This document shows, piece by piece, positions 56,659 to 64,000 of a stretch of DNA of 64,000 nucleotides. A program made the position numbers and the translations under genes. The DNA is taken from positions 248,001 to 312,000 of the forward strand of contig JACJGO010000005.1 in assembly GCA_014163555.1 (NCBI GenBank), written 5' to 3'. This DNA is from Flavisolibacter longurius. Its GTDB lineage: Bacteria > Bacteroidota > Bacteroidia > Chitinophagales > Chitinophagaceae. The notes beneath the pieces are model-generated. The model was not told where the DNA came from and ran no database searches. It was given only the letters and a program-made list of their open reading frames with translations. The stretch's first letter is position 1, and each line of letters opens with the position of its first letter.

Positions 56659-59600
56659 ACATTTTGTTTAAACGGGATGGAAAATTTGATGGTTGTTCCT
56701 TTTGATTCGCCTTGTTCATTTGCCTTGTCAATCACCTCGTAAAAAAAATTCGTCTCTTGCTCCTGGTGAAGAAGGCGCAGGCGGTCGATCGTTATCTCAA
56801 TGCCGGAGGATTGATGTTCTTTAAAGGTAGTTTGACGAATCAGCGCCGCCTGTTTGCGACCAACGCCATTGTCATCCACTACACAGATCAAAGCACCGTT
56901 TTCTTCTTTCAGCAGGATATGGATAAACCCTTTGGTGGTGGTAAGATTGCCAACACCGTGTTTGATAGCATTTTCCACAAAAGGCTGAATCACCATTGAC
57001 GGTACAAAAACATTTGTTGTTTGAATAGAAGGAGCCGTTTCAATGCGGTACTCAAAACGGCCAGGTGAACGGATTTCCTCCAGCTCAAAATATTTAGTCA
57101 GCAGGTCCAGCTCTTTGGCTAGTGACACCCATTTATCCTTGCTCACTTCCAGGGAAAGCCGCATCAGGCGGGCCAGCCTTGCAATCAACGAAGCGGCCAC
57201 CAGCTTATCTTCTTTTAAAACCGCTCCCTGGATGGTATTCATCAAATTGAATACAAAATGGGGGTGAATCAGTTGTACCAGGATTTTTTGCCGGTTTTCT
57301 GCCAGTTCCAACAGGAGCGTATTCTTTTTCCGGATAGCACGTAGCCTCATTTGAAACAATAAAAGCAGCAAACATATTACAAGGCTGAAAACAAGAGGAG
57401 GGAACCACCACTGCTGCCAGAAGGCTGGCTGGATCTGAAACGAATAGGCCGACACTGCCGAATGGCTTTGATCTTTTAAATTGATGGCACGAACCAAAAA
57501 CCGGTATTGCCCCGGTGGCAGGTTGGTGTATTTTACCGATTGCTCCATGGTATGGTGCCAGGCATCATCAAAGCCTTCAAGCCGGTAGGTGAATTGTTGC
57601 TGCCGGGCCGCTGCTAAATTGATGCAGGTAAAATCAAAGGCAAGCGCATTTTGGTTGTGGCGGAAGCTTCTTTCAATTGGTGGGAAGTAAAGACTATCAT
57701 TGACCTTTACAGTGGTGATAGTCGTTCTTGTACTGGAATCCGTATGCAGAATACGGGATGCATTGATGACCACCAGTTTGTTGACCCATTTGCTGTAGAT
57801 CCACCCGTTATTCACAGTAAACTGCTGCACATCAAGCGAGGGTATTCCCGATTCCAGTCCCAAGTGAACGGTTCGGAAACGATTGTCTTTGTATCGCACC
57901 ATCGTCAATCCCTTGTTGCTACCAATCCAGATGGTATCCTTGTGAACAGTCATTGTATTTACCGTGGGACTACGCAGTCCATTGCTGGCATTAAGGGAAA
58001 CGATCCGGTTGTTTTTATAAACGGCAATCCCATTGCTTAAACTGGCCACCACCAATTCTCCCGTTGAAAGCTCGCTGATCCCGATAATGCGATCATTGAA
58101 TACAGGATGCAGGGCACTTTGATCTGTCAGTTGTCCATTTTCATATTTGACCAGGCCTTCCCAAGTTCCAATCCAAAGCACACCCGATCGGCCGGCAAAC
58201 ATGGAAATAATGCGTTTTGAAAGGGGCAATTTTTGCCGCAGGGGTTTTCCCAGTCCCTCGTAAATCCTGAGTTCAGCAGTTGGCGCTGGCGTTCCGTAAA
58301 CCGTGTCCTTTCCGGCGAACAGGAGCAGGATATCCTGTCCGGGTAGATTCCGCCAATGGCCTTGCTCTTTTATAAAATAGCCTTTGTCCGTGAGGGCCAC
58401 AAGCGAATCGCTGAAGTTGAGAAACATTCGCAGGAGATAGCTTCCTGCGGGTAAAGGAATGTAGGATTCTTCAATGATCCTGTTGCCGGAAAACGTTTGC
58501 AAGAGGCCGTTATAATACCCGACGTAAACCCTGTCGCTGAACTTTGCTCTTTCAATGGAAACAATCCTGCTTTGACTGTCCCAAAGGCGTGTCTGTGCCG
58601 GATGACTGTAAAAAACACCATTTTCGAGGGTAGAAAACCAGGTTCCGCCCTGGTTGTCTTTGTAGATACTGCTTACCGAATAGCCATCTAGGTGGTTTTC
58701 GAGCGGGCCAATGATTGTACCTTCCTGCAACCTGTACAGTGCAGCCCCCTTGTTTTCAAATCCAACATAAAATTCTTCGTTGTTGTATTGCGAAATCGAC
58801 AGAACATGTTCCGGAAAAAGAAAATTGCCTACTTTTTTCTGGTCTTTATAAATCAACAACTGCCGGCCAACGCTAAACAGGTCATAAGCACCACATCGCA
58901 GGTGAAAAAGCCGGCGGATATAACTGCCCCGCCAGTTCAGGGTCACATTGTCGTTCGATACCTTACCATTTTCCCAATAAATGGTCAACGGTTGTTGCTG
59001 AACGCTATTGCTCTCCGGGCTTGTTTGCCGGTAGAAAAAATTTCTGCGGAGATCGAAATACAACCCATCCGGATCATCAATTTTTTTTACGGCTCCTTCA
59101 GCAGTAACAAAGCAACTACCAATTTTGTAGTTGTAATTGTAATCATTGTTGAAGCTGATCCAGGTTGTGTCGGCATGCACCGAGATGGTGTTTGCGATCA
59201 GGATGCCGGGATGATAAAACAGGCTGGCGGTGCGGTTGTTGAAAGGAAAATCGTACAGGGTTTCGTTCCGGTACTGGTATATAATTCCCTGCAGACTGCT
59301 GAAATAAATCTCGTTTTCGGGAGATTGATAAATATAATATACTGGTTTGCTGGTAAGCCTGTTTTTTTGCAAAACCGGCCGGAATCCATACCCGTCAAAC
59401 TGTACGCCTCCCCGGTCTGTTGCCAACAACAGTTTCCCGCTGCTATCCTGCAAAACCTGGTACACTTCATTGCTTGGCAACCCATCATCCACCGTAAAAT
59501 GCTTCATGTAAAGCGCCTGTCCTCCGGCGGAAACCGGCAGCAATAAAAAGAACAAAACCAGGGCGCTGATTGTACAAAAAATGTAATACGTGAAAGAGGG

Positions 59601-59672
59601 CCTGCAAACTTTCCCGGTTTGTAAAAACCGGCACCTGTAAAAAAAGAATCGAATGCCAGCTGGTCCGTTCAT
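56655..59672 (-). CDS. Two-component propeller sensor histidine kinase (LytS-type)
   Basis: 1005 residues. An N-terminal hydrophobic segment (about 28-50, signal or anchor) is followed by periplasmic two-component-regulator propeller repeats to about 660 (VDDGLPSNEVYQVLQDSSGKLLLATDRGGVQF; VLWIGTWEGLVKYENGQ). Then comes a Y_Y_Y domain (about 680-750, LPPGQYRFLVRAI), a transmembrane helix at about 755-775 and a cytosolic His_kinase domain with HPHFVFN (H805) and VIQPFVENAIKHG / DDNGVGRK. Periplasmic propellers of this kind sense oligosaccharides or cell-wall pieces. Its overlap with a receiver-only gene is unusual, because LytTR output is normally present. Confidence 0.92.
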   Translation of the reverse strand: MNGPAGIRFFFYRCRFLQTGKVCRPSFTYYIFCTISALVLFFLLLPVSAGGQALYMKHFTVDDGLPSNEVYQVLQDSSGKLLLATDRGGVQFDGYGFRPVLQKNRLTSKPVYYIYQSPENEIYFSSLQGIIYQYRNETLYDFPFNNRTASLFYHPGILIANTISVHADTTWISFNNDYNYNYKIGSCFVTAEGAVKKIDDPDGLYFDLRRNFFYRQTSPESNSVQQQPLTIYWENGKVSNDNVTLNWRGSYIRRLFHLRCGAYDLFSVGRQLLIYKDQKKVGNFLFPEHVLSISQYNNEEFYVGFENKGAALYRLQEGTIIGPLENHLDGYSVSSIYKDNQGGTWFSTLENGVFYSHPAQTRLWDSQSRIVSIERAKFSDRVYVGYYNGLLQTFSGNRIIEESYIPLPAGSYLLRMFLNFSDSLVALTDKGYFIKEQGHWRNLPGQDILLLFAGKDTVYGTPAPTAELRIYEGLGKPLRQKLPLSKRIISMFAGRSGVLWIGTWEGLVKYENGQLTDQSALHPVFNDRIIGISELSTGELVVASLSNGIAVYKNNRIVSLNASNGLRSPTVNTMTVHKDTIWIGSNKGLTMVRYKDNRFRTVHLGLESGIPSLDVQQFTVNNGWIYSKWVNKLVVINASRILHTDSSTRTTITTVKVNDSLYFPPIERSFRHNQNALAFDFTCINLAAARQQQFTYRLEGFDDAWHHTMEQSVKYTNLPPGQYRFLVRAINLKDQSHSAVSAYSFQIQPAFWQQWWFPPLVFSLVICLLLLLFQMRLRAIRKKNTLLLELAENRQKILVQLIHPHFVFNLMNTIQGAVLKEDKLVAASLIARLARLMRLSLEVSKDKWVSLAKELDLLTKYFELEEIRSPGRFEYRIETAPSIQTTNVFVPSMVIQPFVENAIKHGVGNLTTTKGFIHILLKEENGALICVVDDNGVGRKQAALIRQTTFKEHQSSGIEITIDRLRLLHQEQETNFFYEVIDKANEQGESKGTTIKFSIPFKQNV

Positions 59673-60425
59673 TTAACGTGAATGCAATTCGTTGGTTAAA
59701 ATAACGCTCAGGCAACTTGAAACCGTACAAATCATGATTCAAACAGGTTTTACTTTGTTTACACAGACGGTCACTTACCTGCTGTAATGATAACGTGGAT
59801 AAGGGAGCATTCTTGTGGATGCCTCCCGGAGCATGATTAGAGCGCCGCCAACCGTGATAATCCGGATTTGAATTCTTGTCACCTTTCTCCCGGAAAAGGT
59901 ATCATATCAAGGGTCAAATTTGGCCCGGAAAAGGATAGAAGGGCTTCCCGTGTTTTTATCGGTAGGCAAGAGAGTTTTCTCTTTAAACCAAGCACAGAAT
60001 ATACAACGGGAAAAAGGTGCTTTTCACTCTTTTCAGATTGCCTGAAAAGAAACACATAAAACGGGTAGTAGAAACCACCCGTTTGTACCCAAAAGAATGA
60101 GAAGCCTTTATGCAAAGGCTGGGCAAGCATACAATGGATTTTTTTGACAGGATTGTTAATAGGGCTTGAAATCTGCAAATTGCAGCCCGGGGAGTGATAG
60201 AACAGTCCTTTCCGCAGAAAAACCCCTCATAAGACGTAAAGGTGAATCAGTTTCCCGGAACTCAATGCTTTCAGTATAAACCGGATCAAAATGGACGGTC
60301 TATTACGCTTTCCGCTTGCGGCAATCTTTTCGACACATTCCTCACATTAGGATCCAGTCAGCTTTGCGGTTTGACTTCTCTTGATTTACTTTATAACACG
60401 TTCGATTACTATAAACCCAATCCAA
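59673..60425. other. Intergenic hairpin-rich region, 753 bases
   Basis: No gene was recognised. Four inverted repeats lie in about 240 bases: ACCTTT-N8-AAAGGT near 59880-59899, CTTTTCAG-N5-CTGAAAAG at 60029-60049, AAACGGGT-N10-ACCCGTTT at 60059-60084 and AGCCTTT-N4-AAAGGCT at 60103-60120. They are short but perfect and closely spaced, which could be a structured leader or a small RNA. No tRNA or riboswitch motif was recognised. Confidence 0.45.
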
Positions 60426-60917
60426 ATGCTGAACATGCCAACCATTTCTTGCAAAAAACATTTGCCTCTACTTCTTGCCAGCGCTTTTTTCCTGAGCTGT
60501 CAGTCTCCGGCCTCATCACCGAAAAACACAGCGGAGCCTTTACCCCTGGCCGGTACCTGGCAGCTCCTGCAAGGCACCACCATCGAAAATGACGATACAA
60601 CGGTAACTGATTATACGAAAAACCTATCCTTTATTAAGATTATCAACGACACGCATTTTGCCTTTCTCCAGCATGATTTAACGAAAGGAAAAGATTCAGC
60701 GGCTGTCTTTGTGGCCGGCGGAGGAACGTATACGCTTCAGGACAGTGCGTACAAAGAACACCTGGAATATTGCAGCGCAAGGGAGTGGGAGGGAAATGAT
60801 TTTTCGTTTACCGTCACCATAAAAAATGACACCCTGGTTCAGCAGGGCGTTGAAAAATTGGAAAGTGCCGGCATCAACCGGATCAATACTGAAAAATATG
60901 TCCGTGTGAAAAAGTAA
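60426..60917 (+). CDS. Small secreted lipoprotein, lipocalin-like
   Basis: 163 residues from the ATG at 60426 or 60435. The signal peptide ends in AFFLSC, a lipobox. The mature part starts LAGTWQLLQGT, the opening of small lipocalin-like (DUF4488-type) proteins of Bacteroidota, followed by alternating strands (FAFLQHDLTKGKDSAAVFVAGGGTYTLQ) and the ending INTEKYVRVKK. Likely a periplasmic or outer membrane lipoprotein. Ligand unknown. A perfect 16-bp palindrome lies three bases after its stop. Confidence 0.75.
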   Translation: MLNMPTISCKKHLPLLLASAFFLSCQSPASSPKNTAEPLPLAGTWQLLQGTTIENDDTTVTDYTKNLSFIKIINDTHFAFLQHDLTKGKDSAAVFVAGGGTYTLQDSAYKEHLEYCSAREWEGNDFSFTVTIKNDTLVQQGVEKLESAGINRINTEKYVRVKK

Positions 60918-60920
60918 AAT

Positions 60921-60936
60921 CAGATTACGTAATCTG
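60921..60936. promoter_or_regulatory. Perfect 16-bp palindrome
   Basis: CAGATTACGTAATCTG is fully self-complementary with no spacer, starting 3 bases after the lipoprotein stop and about 230 bases before the cytochrome protein gene. There is no T-run after it, so it is less likely a terminator and may be a dimeric regulator site. Confidence 0.5.
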
Positions 60937-61041
60937 TCTCAACCAGAATCCACTCAATTCATTGCTGTGTGGGTTTTGGTTTTGCTCGCCTTCTGTAACA
61001 GTTTTAGTATACAATTTTGAACACGAAAGGAGGAATCGTCT

Positions 61042-61071
61042 ATTCTCAAATTCAGCTTCTGAATTGAGAAT
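61042..61071 (+). promoter_or_regulatory. Leader hairpin before the cytochrome protein gene
   Basis: ATTCTCAA(A)TTCAG and CTGAATTGAGAAT pair over 13 base pairs with one bulged A and a 3-base loop CTT. It lies 94 bases before the ATG at 61165. An AAAGGAGG run at 61026-61033 sits just upstream and is not followed by an ATG. Confidence 0.4.
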
Positions 61072-61164
61072 TAACTCTTGAACGTTTCCATTACGTTTTC
61101 ATTGCTGGCGGAACCCGCAGAAAGGTGTACCTTCTGGCTTCAAAATCATCCCAACAGAACTGCC

Positions 61165-63486
61165 ATGCGTGTAAAGCAATTCTGGATCATCGCTTGCTTG
61201 CTCCTTCTTTCCATTAGTTGGAATGCCTGTCTTCACACGGCTGAAGAAGAGCTTACTGAAATTCCCGATGTCATCAGCTATAATTTTCATATCCGGCCGA
61301 TTCTCTCAGATAAATGTTTTACCTGTCATGGTCCGGACATCAGCAAACTCGAAGCCGGTCTGCGACTTGACCAGCCGGAACATGCCTTTGCACCCCTGAA
61401 AGAAACAAAAGGCGCTTTTGCCCTTGTCCCGGGTAAACCCGAAGAATCTGAATTGTATAAACGCATTTCTTCCACCGATTCTTCTTACATGATGCCGTTG
61501 CCGGAATCGCACCTGGGCGCTTTAACGGCTTATGAAATTAAGCTGGTTGAAAAATGGATCAAACAGGGAGCAAAATATGAGCCGCACTGGGCTTTTGTAA
61601 AGCCGGTAAAAACGCCGTTGCCAAAAGTAAAAAATGAAGATTGGCCCAAAAATGAAATTGATTATTTCATCCTGGACAAGGCTGAAGCCGCGGGACTCAA
61701 TCCCAACAAAGAAGCATCCAAAGAACACCTGTTGAAACGGCTCTCATTTGACCTGACAGGTCTTCCACCCACGGAGGAAATGATGGACCGTTTCTTACAA
61801 GACACCAGCAGCAAAGCGTATGAGAGCATGGTAGATGCGTTGCTGCGTTCAAAACGTTATGGAGAAAAAATGGCTGTTCACTGGTTGGATGTGGCCCGTT
61901 ATGCCGACAGTTACGGTTACCAGGATGACAATGTTCGCACCCAATGGGCCTGGCGGGATTGGGTCATTCATGCCTTCAATAATAACCTGCCGTACGATAA
62001 GTTCTTAACCTGGCAGATTGCCGGTGATCTCCTGCCCAATGCTACCAAAGAACAGGTGCTGGCAACCGGTTTTTTCCGCAACCACAAATACACTGAAGAA
62101 GGCGGCGTGGTGCCGGAAGAATACCGGGTGGAATACATTGTTGATAAAACCAAAACCTACAGCAAAGGCCTCCTGGGCTTAACGGCCGAATGTGCGCAGT
62201 GCCACGATCACAAATACGATCCCATCTCGCAGAAAGAATATTTCCAGTTGTACGCTTTTTTCAACAACACCAAAGAGGTGGGGTATGAAGGTGATATTAC
62301 CGTTTCGAAGCCGGCCAAAATGCCGGTGCTGACGATCAGTCAAGAGGAGGTAAAATCAGTGATGACTTTTCTGAATCCGAAAGATACCGGCAACATCATG
62401 GTTTCAGTGATGGGCGACCAGGATACGCTGCGAAAAACGTATTTGCTTGACCGTGGTTTGTATGATCAACCAACGGTAGAAGTCAGGCCGGTAGCACCGC
62501 AGGCGGTGATGAAATTCGATACCGTCAAACAAAAGCGCAACCGCCTGGGGCTGGCCGAATGGACAGTGAGCCTTGATAATCCGCTGACAGCAAGGGTTTT
62601 TGTCAATCAGGTGTGGCAGGAAATCTTTGGTCGTGGCATTGTAAAAACCGCCGGTGATTTTGGCATGCAGGGCGAATTGCCCACGCATCCGGAACTGCTC
62701 GACTGGCTGGCTGTTGATTTTATGGAGAACGGCTGGGATATCAAGCGCTTGCTGAAAAAAATTGTTCTATCGGCAACCTACCGGCAGTCCGCTCATGTTT
62801 CGCAAAAAAGCCTGCAAAAGGATCCGGAGAATAAATATTTAACCCGGGCACCGCGACTGCGGCTGAAGGCAGAATTCATTCGCGACATGGTATTAAGCAG
62901 CAGTGGCCTGCTGGTTGGCACCATTGGCGGACCGAGTGTGAAACCTTACCAGCCGAAAGGCATTTGGGAAGCGGCAACTTCCGGAAGGGGTGCACTGGCA
63001 ACCTATAAACAAGACCAAGGTGATGGCCTGTACCGCCGCGGTTTGTATAGCTTTATCAAACTGACGGTGCCGCCGCCCAGCATGATCCTATTCGATGCCA
63101 GCAACCGCGACCAGTGTGAAGTAAAGCGATTGCAAACCAATACACCACTGCAGGCCCTCGTGATGATGAATGACCCAACAGTTCTGGAAGCCTCCCGTGT
63201 GCTGGCTCAAACACTTCAGGCAGAAAATACGTCTGTTGAACAAAAGCTGGAAAAAGCTTTTCGCCGCATTCTTTGCCGCCTGCCGAATGAAAACGAAAAA
63301 AGGATCATCAAAACCTATTTTGAAGAGCAATTGGTGCAGTTTCGGCAGGGAAAACTGGATGCACAAAAAACGTTGAAGGTTGGCGAATACCCGGTAGCCC
63401 AGTCGCTCGACAGGGCCGCAACGGCCGCCCTGATGAAGACCATCAACCTGCTTTACAACAGGGAAGAAGCCATCATAAAATCCTGA
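61165..63486 (+). CDS. DUF1549/DUF1553 (PSCyt1-PSD1) cytochrome-type protein
   Basis: 773 residues from the ATG at 61165 (signal ending NAC, likely a lipoprotein; the 61078 TTG is an unlikely start). A cytochrome c domain carries the haem site CFTCHG near residue 55. DUF1549 follows (about 170-370; LSFDLTGLPPTEEM, HWLDVARYADSYGYQDD), then DUF1553 (about 475-760; LTARVFVNQVWQEIFGRGIV, NTPLQALVMMNDP). A laminin-like domain often inserted between them is absent. The set is named from Planctomycetes and also found in Bacteroidota; its function is unknown, possibly oxidative polysaccharide work. It is followed 3 bases later by a DUF1501 gene, its usual partner. Confidence 0.93.
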   Translation: MRVKQFWIIACLLLLSISWNACLHTAEEELTEIPDVISYNFHIRPILSDKCFTCHGPDISKLEAGLRLDQPEHAFAPLKETKGAFALVPGKPEESELYKRISSTDSSYMMPLPESHLGALTAYEIKLVEKWIKQGAKYEPHWAFVKPVKTPLPKVKNEDWPKNEIDYFILDKAEAAGLNPNKEASKEHLLKRLSFDLTGLPPTEEMMDRFLQDTSSKAYESMVDALLRSKRYGEKMAVHWLDVARYADSYGYQDDNVRTQWAWRDWVIHAFNNNLPYDKFLTWQIAGDLLPNATKEQVLATGFFRNHKYTEEGGVVPEEYRVEYIVDKTKTYSKGLLGLTAECAQCHDHKYDPISQKEYFQLYAFFNNTKEVGYEGDITVSKPAKMPVLTISQEEVKSVMTFLNPKDTGNIMVSVMGDQDTLRKTYLLDRGLYDQPTVEVRPVAPQAVMKFDTVKQKRNRLGLAEWTVSLDNPLTARVFVNQVWQEIFGRGIVKTAGDFGMQGELPTHPELLDWLAVDFMENGWDIKRLLKKIVLSATYRQSAHVSQKSLQKDPENKYLTRAPRLRLKAEFIRDMVLSSSGLLVGTIGGPSVKPYQPKGIWEAATSGRGALATYKQDQGDGLYRRGLYSFIKLTVPPPSMILFDASNRDQCEVKRLQTNTPLQALVMMNDPTVLEASRVLAQTLQAENTSVEQKLEKAFRRILCRLPNENEKRIIKTYFEEQLVQFRQGKLDAQKTLKVGEYPVAQSLDRAATAALMKTINLLYNREEAIIKS

Positions 63487-63489
63487 GCA

Positions 63490-64000
63490 ATGGAAAAAGA
63501 AGTATTGGAACATCATCTCAATATGAACCGCCGCCGGTTCCTGTCGCGACTGAGCCTTGGTATTGGCAGCGTGGCCCTGGGATCTTTGCTCATTCCTGAT
63601 TTGTTCAGCAGCAAAGGGGACCAGGAAGTGTTGCTTTCAGGATTGCCGCATTTCGCCCCCAAAGCCAAACGCATCATCTTCCTGTTTCAAAACGGGGCGC
63701 CTTCGCAACTGGACCTGTTTGACTACAAACCCAAGCTGCAGGCCATGTTCGGCGAAGACCTCCCTGCTTCCATCCGCATGGGACAACGCCTTACAGGCAT
63801 GACTGCCGATCAGAAAAAGTTTCCGCTGGCCGGCAGCATGTTTCAATTTGACCAATATGGCGAAGCCCGGGCCTGGATGAGTGAATTGCTTCCCTATACA
63901 TCTAAAGTTGTAGATGATCTCTGCATCATCAAAAGCATGCACACGGAAGCCATCAACCACGATCCGGCGCTGACGTTTTTTCAAACCGGTGCGCAGGTAG
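63490..64000 (+). CDS. DUF1501 protein, Tat-exported (truncated by window end)
   Basis: The first 170 codons are visible; the gene runs off the window. NRRRFLSRLSLG is a twin-arginine signal. The mature part begins with AKRIIFLFQNGAPSQLDLFDYKP, the typical start of DUF1501, a sulfatase/alkaline-phosphatase-like fold. It is 3 bases after the DUF1549/DUF1553 gene; these two families are a standard pair. Substrate unknown. Confidence 0.94.
   Translation, partial: MEKEVLEHHLNMNRRRFLSRLSLGIGSVALGSLLIPDLFSSKGDQEVLLSGLPHFAPKAKRIIFLFQNGAPSQLDLFDYKPKLQAMFGEDLPASIRMGQRLTGMTADQKKFPLAGSMFQFDQYGEARAWMSELLPYTSKVVDDLCIIKSMHTEAINHDPALTFFQTGAQV

Noticed and set aside
61026-61041. AAAGGAGG as the ribosome site of a missed small gene
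   Set aside because: No ATG, GTG or TTG follows at a usable distance with a sensible frame.

Overview
The window looks like a chromosomal piece of a Bacteroidota genome, probably a Chitinophagaceae-type soil or plant-associated bacterium. This rests on a SusC/SusD pair, a PNGase F-like enzyme with GH92 and GH125 mannosidases, a periplasmic propeller LytS-type kinase, ASPIC/UnbV repeat proteins, weak or absent Shine-Dalgarno sites at many starts, and promoter-like TTTG-N19-TAnnTTTG signals. The genus call is an inference from gene content; no rRNA, tRNA, CRISPR array, prophage or insertion sequence was seen.

Left part (1-16188): the end of an ABC ATPase and its FtsX-type permease; a B12-binding radical SAM protein paired with a secreted serine hydrolase; a four-gene minus-strand cluster with a small winged-helix regulator, two membrane proteins and a DUF4153-like membrane protein, with two copies of an ACTTTG-N5-CAAAG inverted repeat at its likely control points; a tiny Thivi_2564-like membrane protein; a retropepsin-like protease overlapping a protein with four tandem glycogen-binding (CBM48/AMPK-type) domains; and a five-PAS histidine kinase.

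Middle part (16920-48381): one large co-directional polysaccharide utilization region. A ROK regulator precedes SusC and SusD, followed by an intrinsic terminator. Next comes a compact redox block: thioredoxin-like lipoprotein, haem c/PHM-like copper monooxygenase, 14-repeat VCBS/ASPIC protein and vanadium-type haloperoxidase, joined by short or overlapping junctions. After that come two secreted alpha/beta hydrolases, GH29 fucosidase, GH3, a CBM9-like protein, a Tat-exported GH10-like protein, GH92 and GH125 mannosidases, a PNGase F-like amidase and a GH78 rhamnosidase. The enzyme set fits release and trimming of N-glycans. Fucosidase plus a xylosidase-like GH3 makes plant-type N-glycoprotein a reasonable hypothesis. 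The redox block inside a glycan locus is the least explained part of the window.

Right part (48382-64000): an NTF2-like secreted protein; a stand-alone response regulator behind a perfect 20-bp tandem repeat; a minus-strand copper operon (HMA-AraC fusion regulator, CopA ATPase, CopZ-like chaperone) ending in a strong terminator; a small cluster with a Gre-domain protein, a membrane-anchored protein and an HPF/RaiA-like protein; a propeller-LytS kinase overlapping a receiver-only regulator; a hairpin-rich intergenic region; a lipoprotein; and a DUF1549/DUF1553 cytochrome protein followed by a Tat-exported DUF1501 protein that runs off the window edge.
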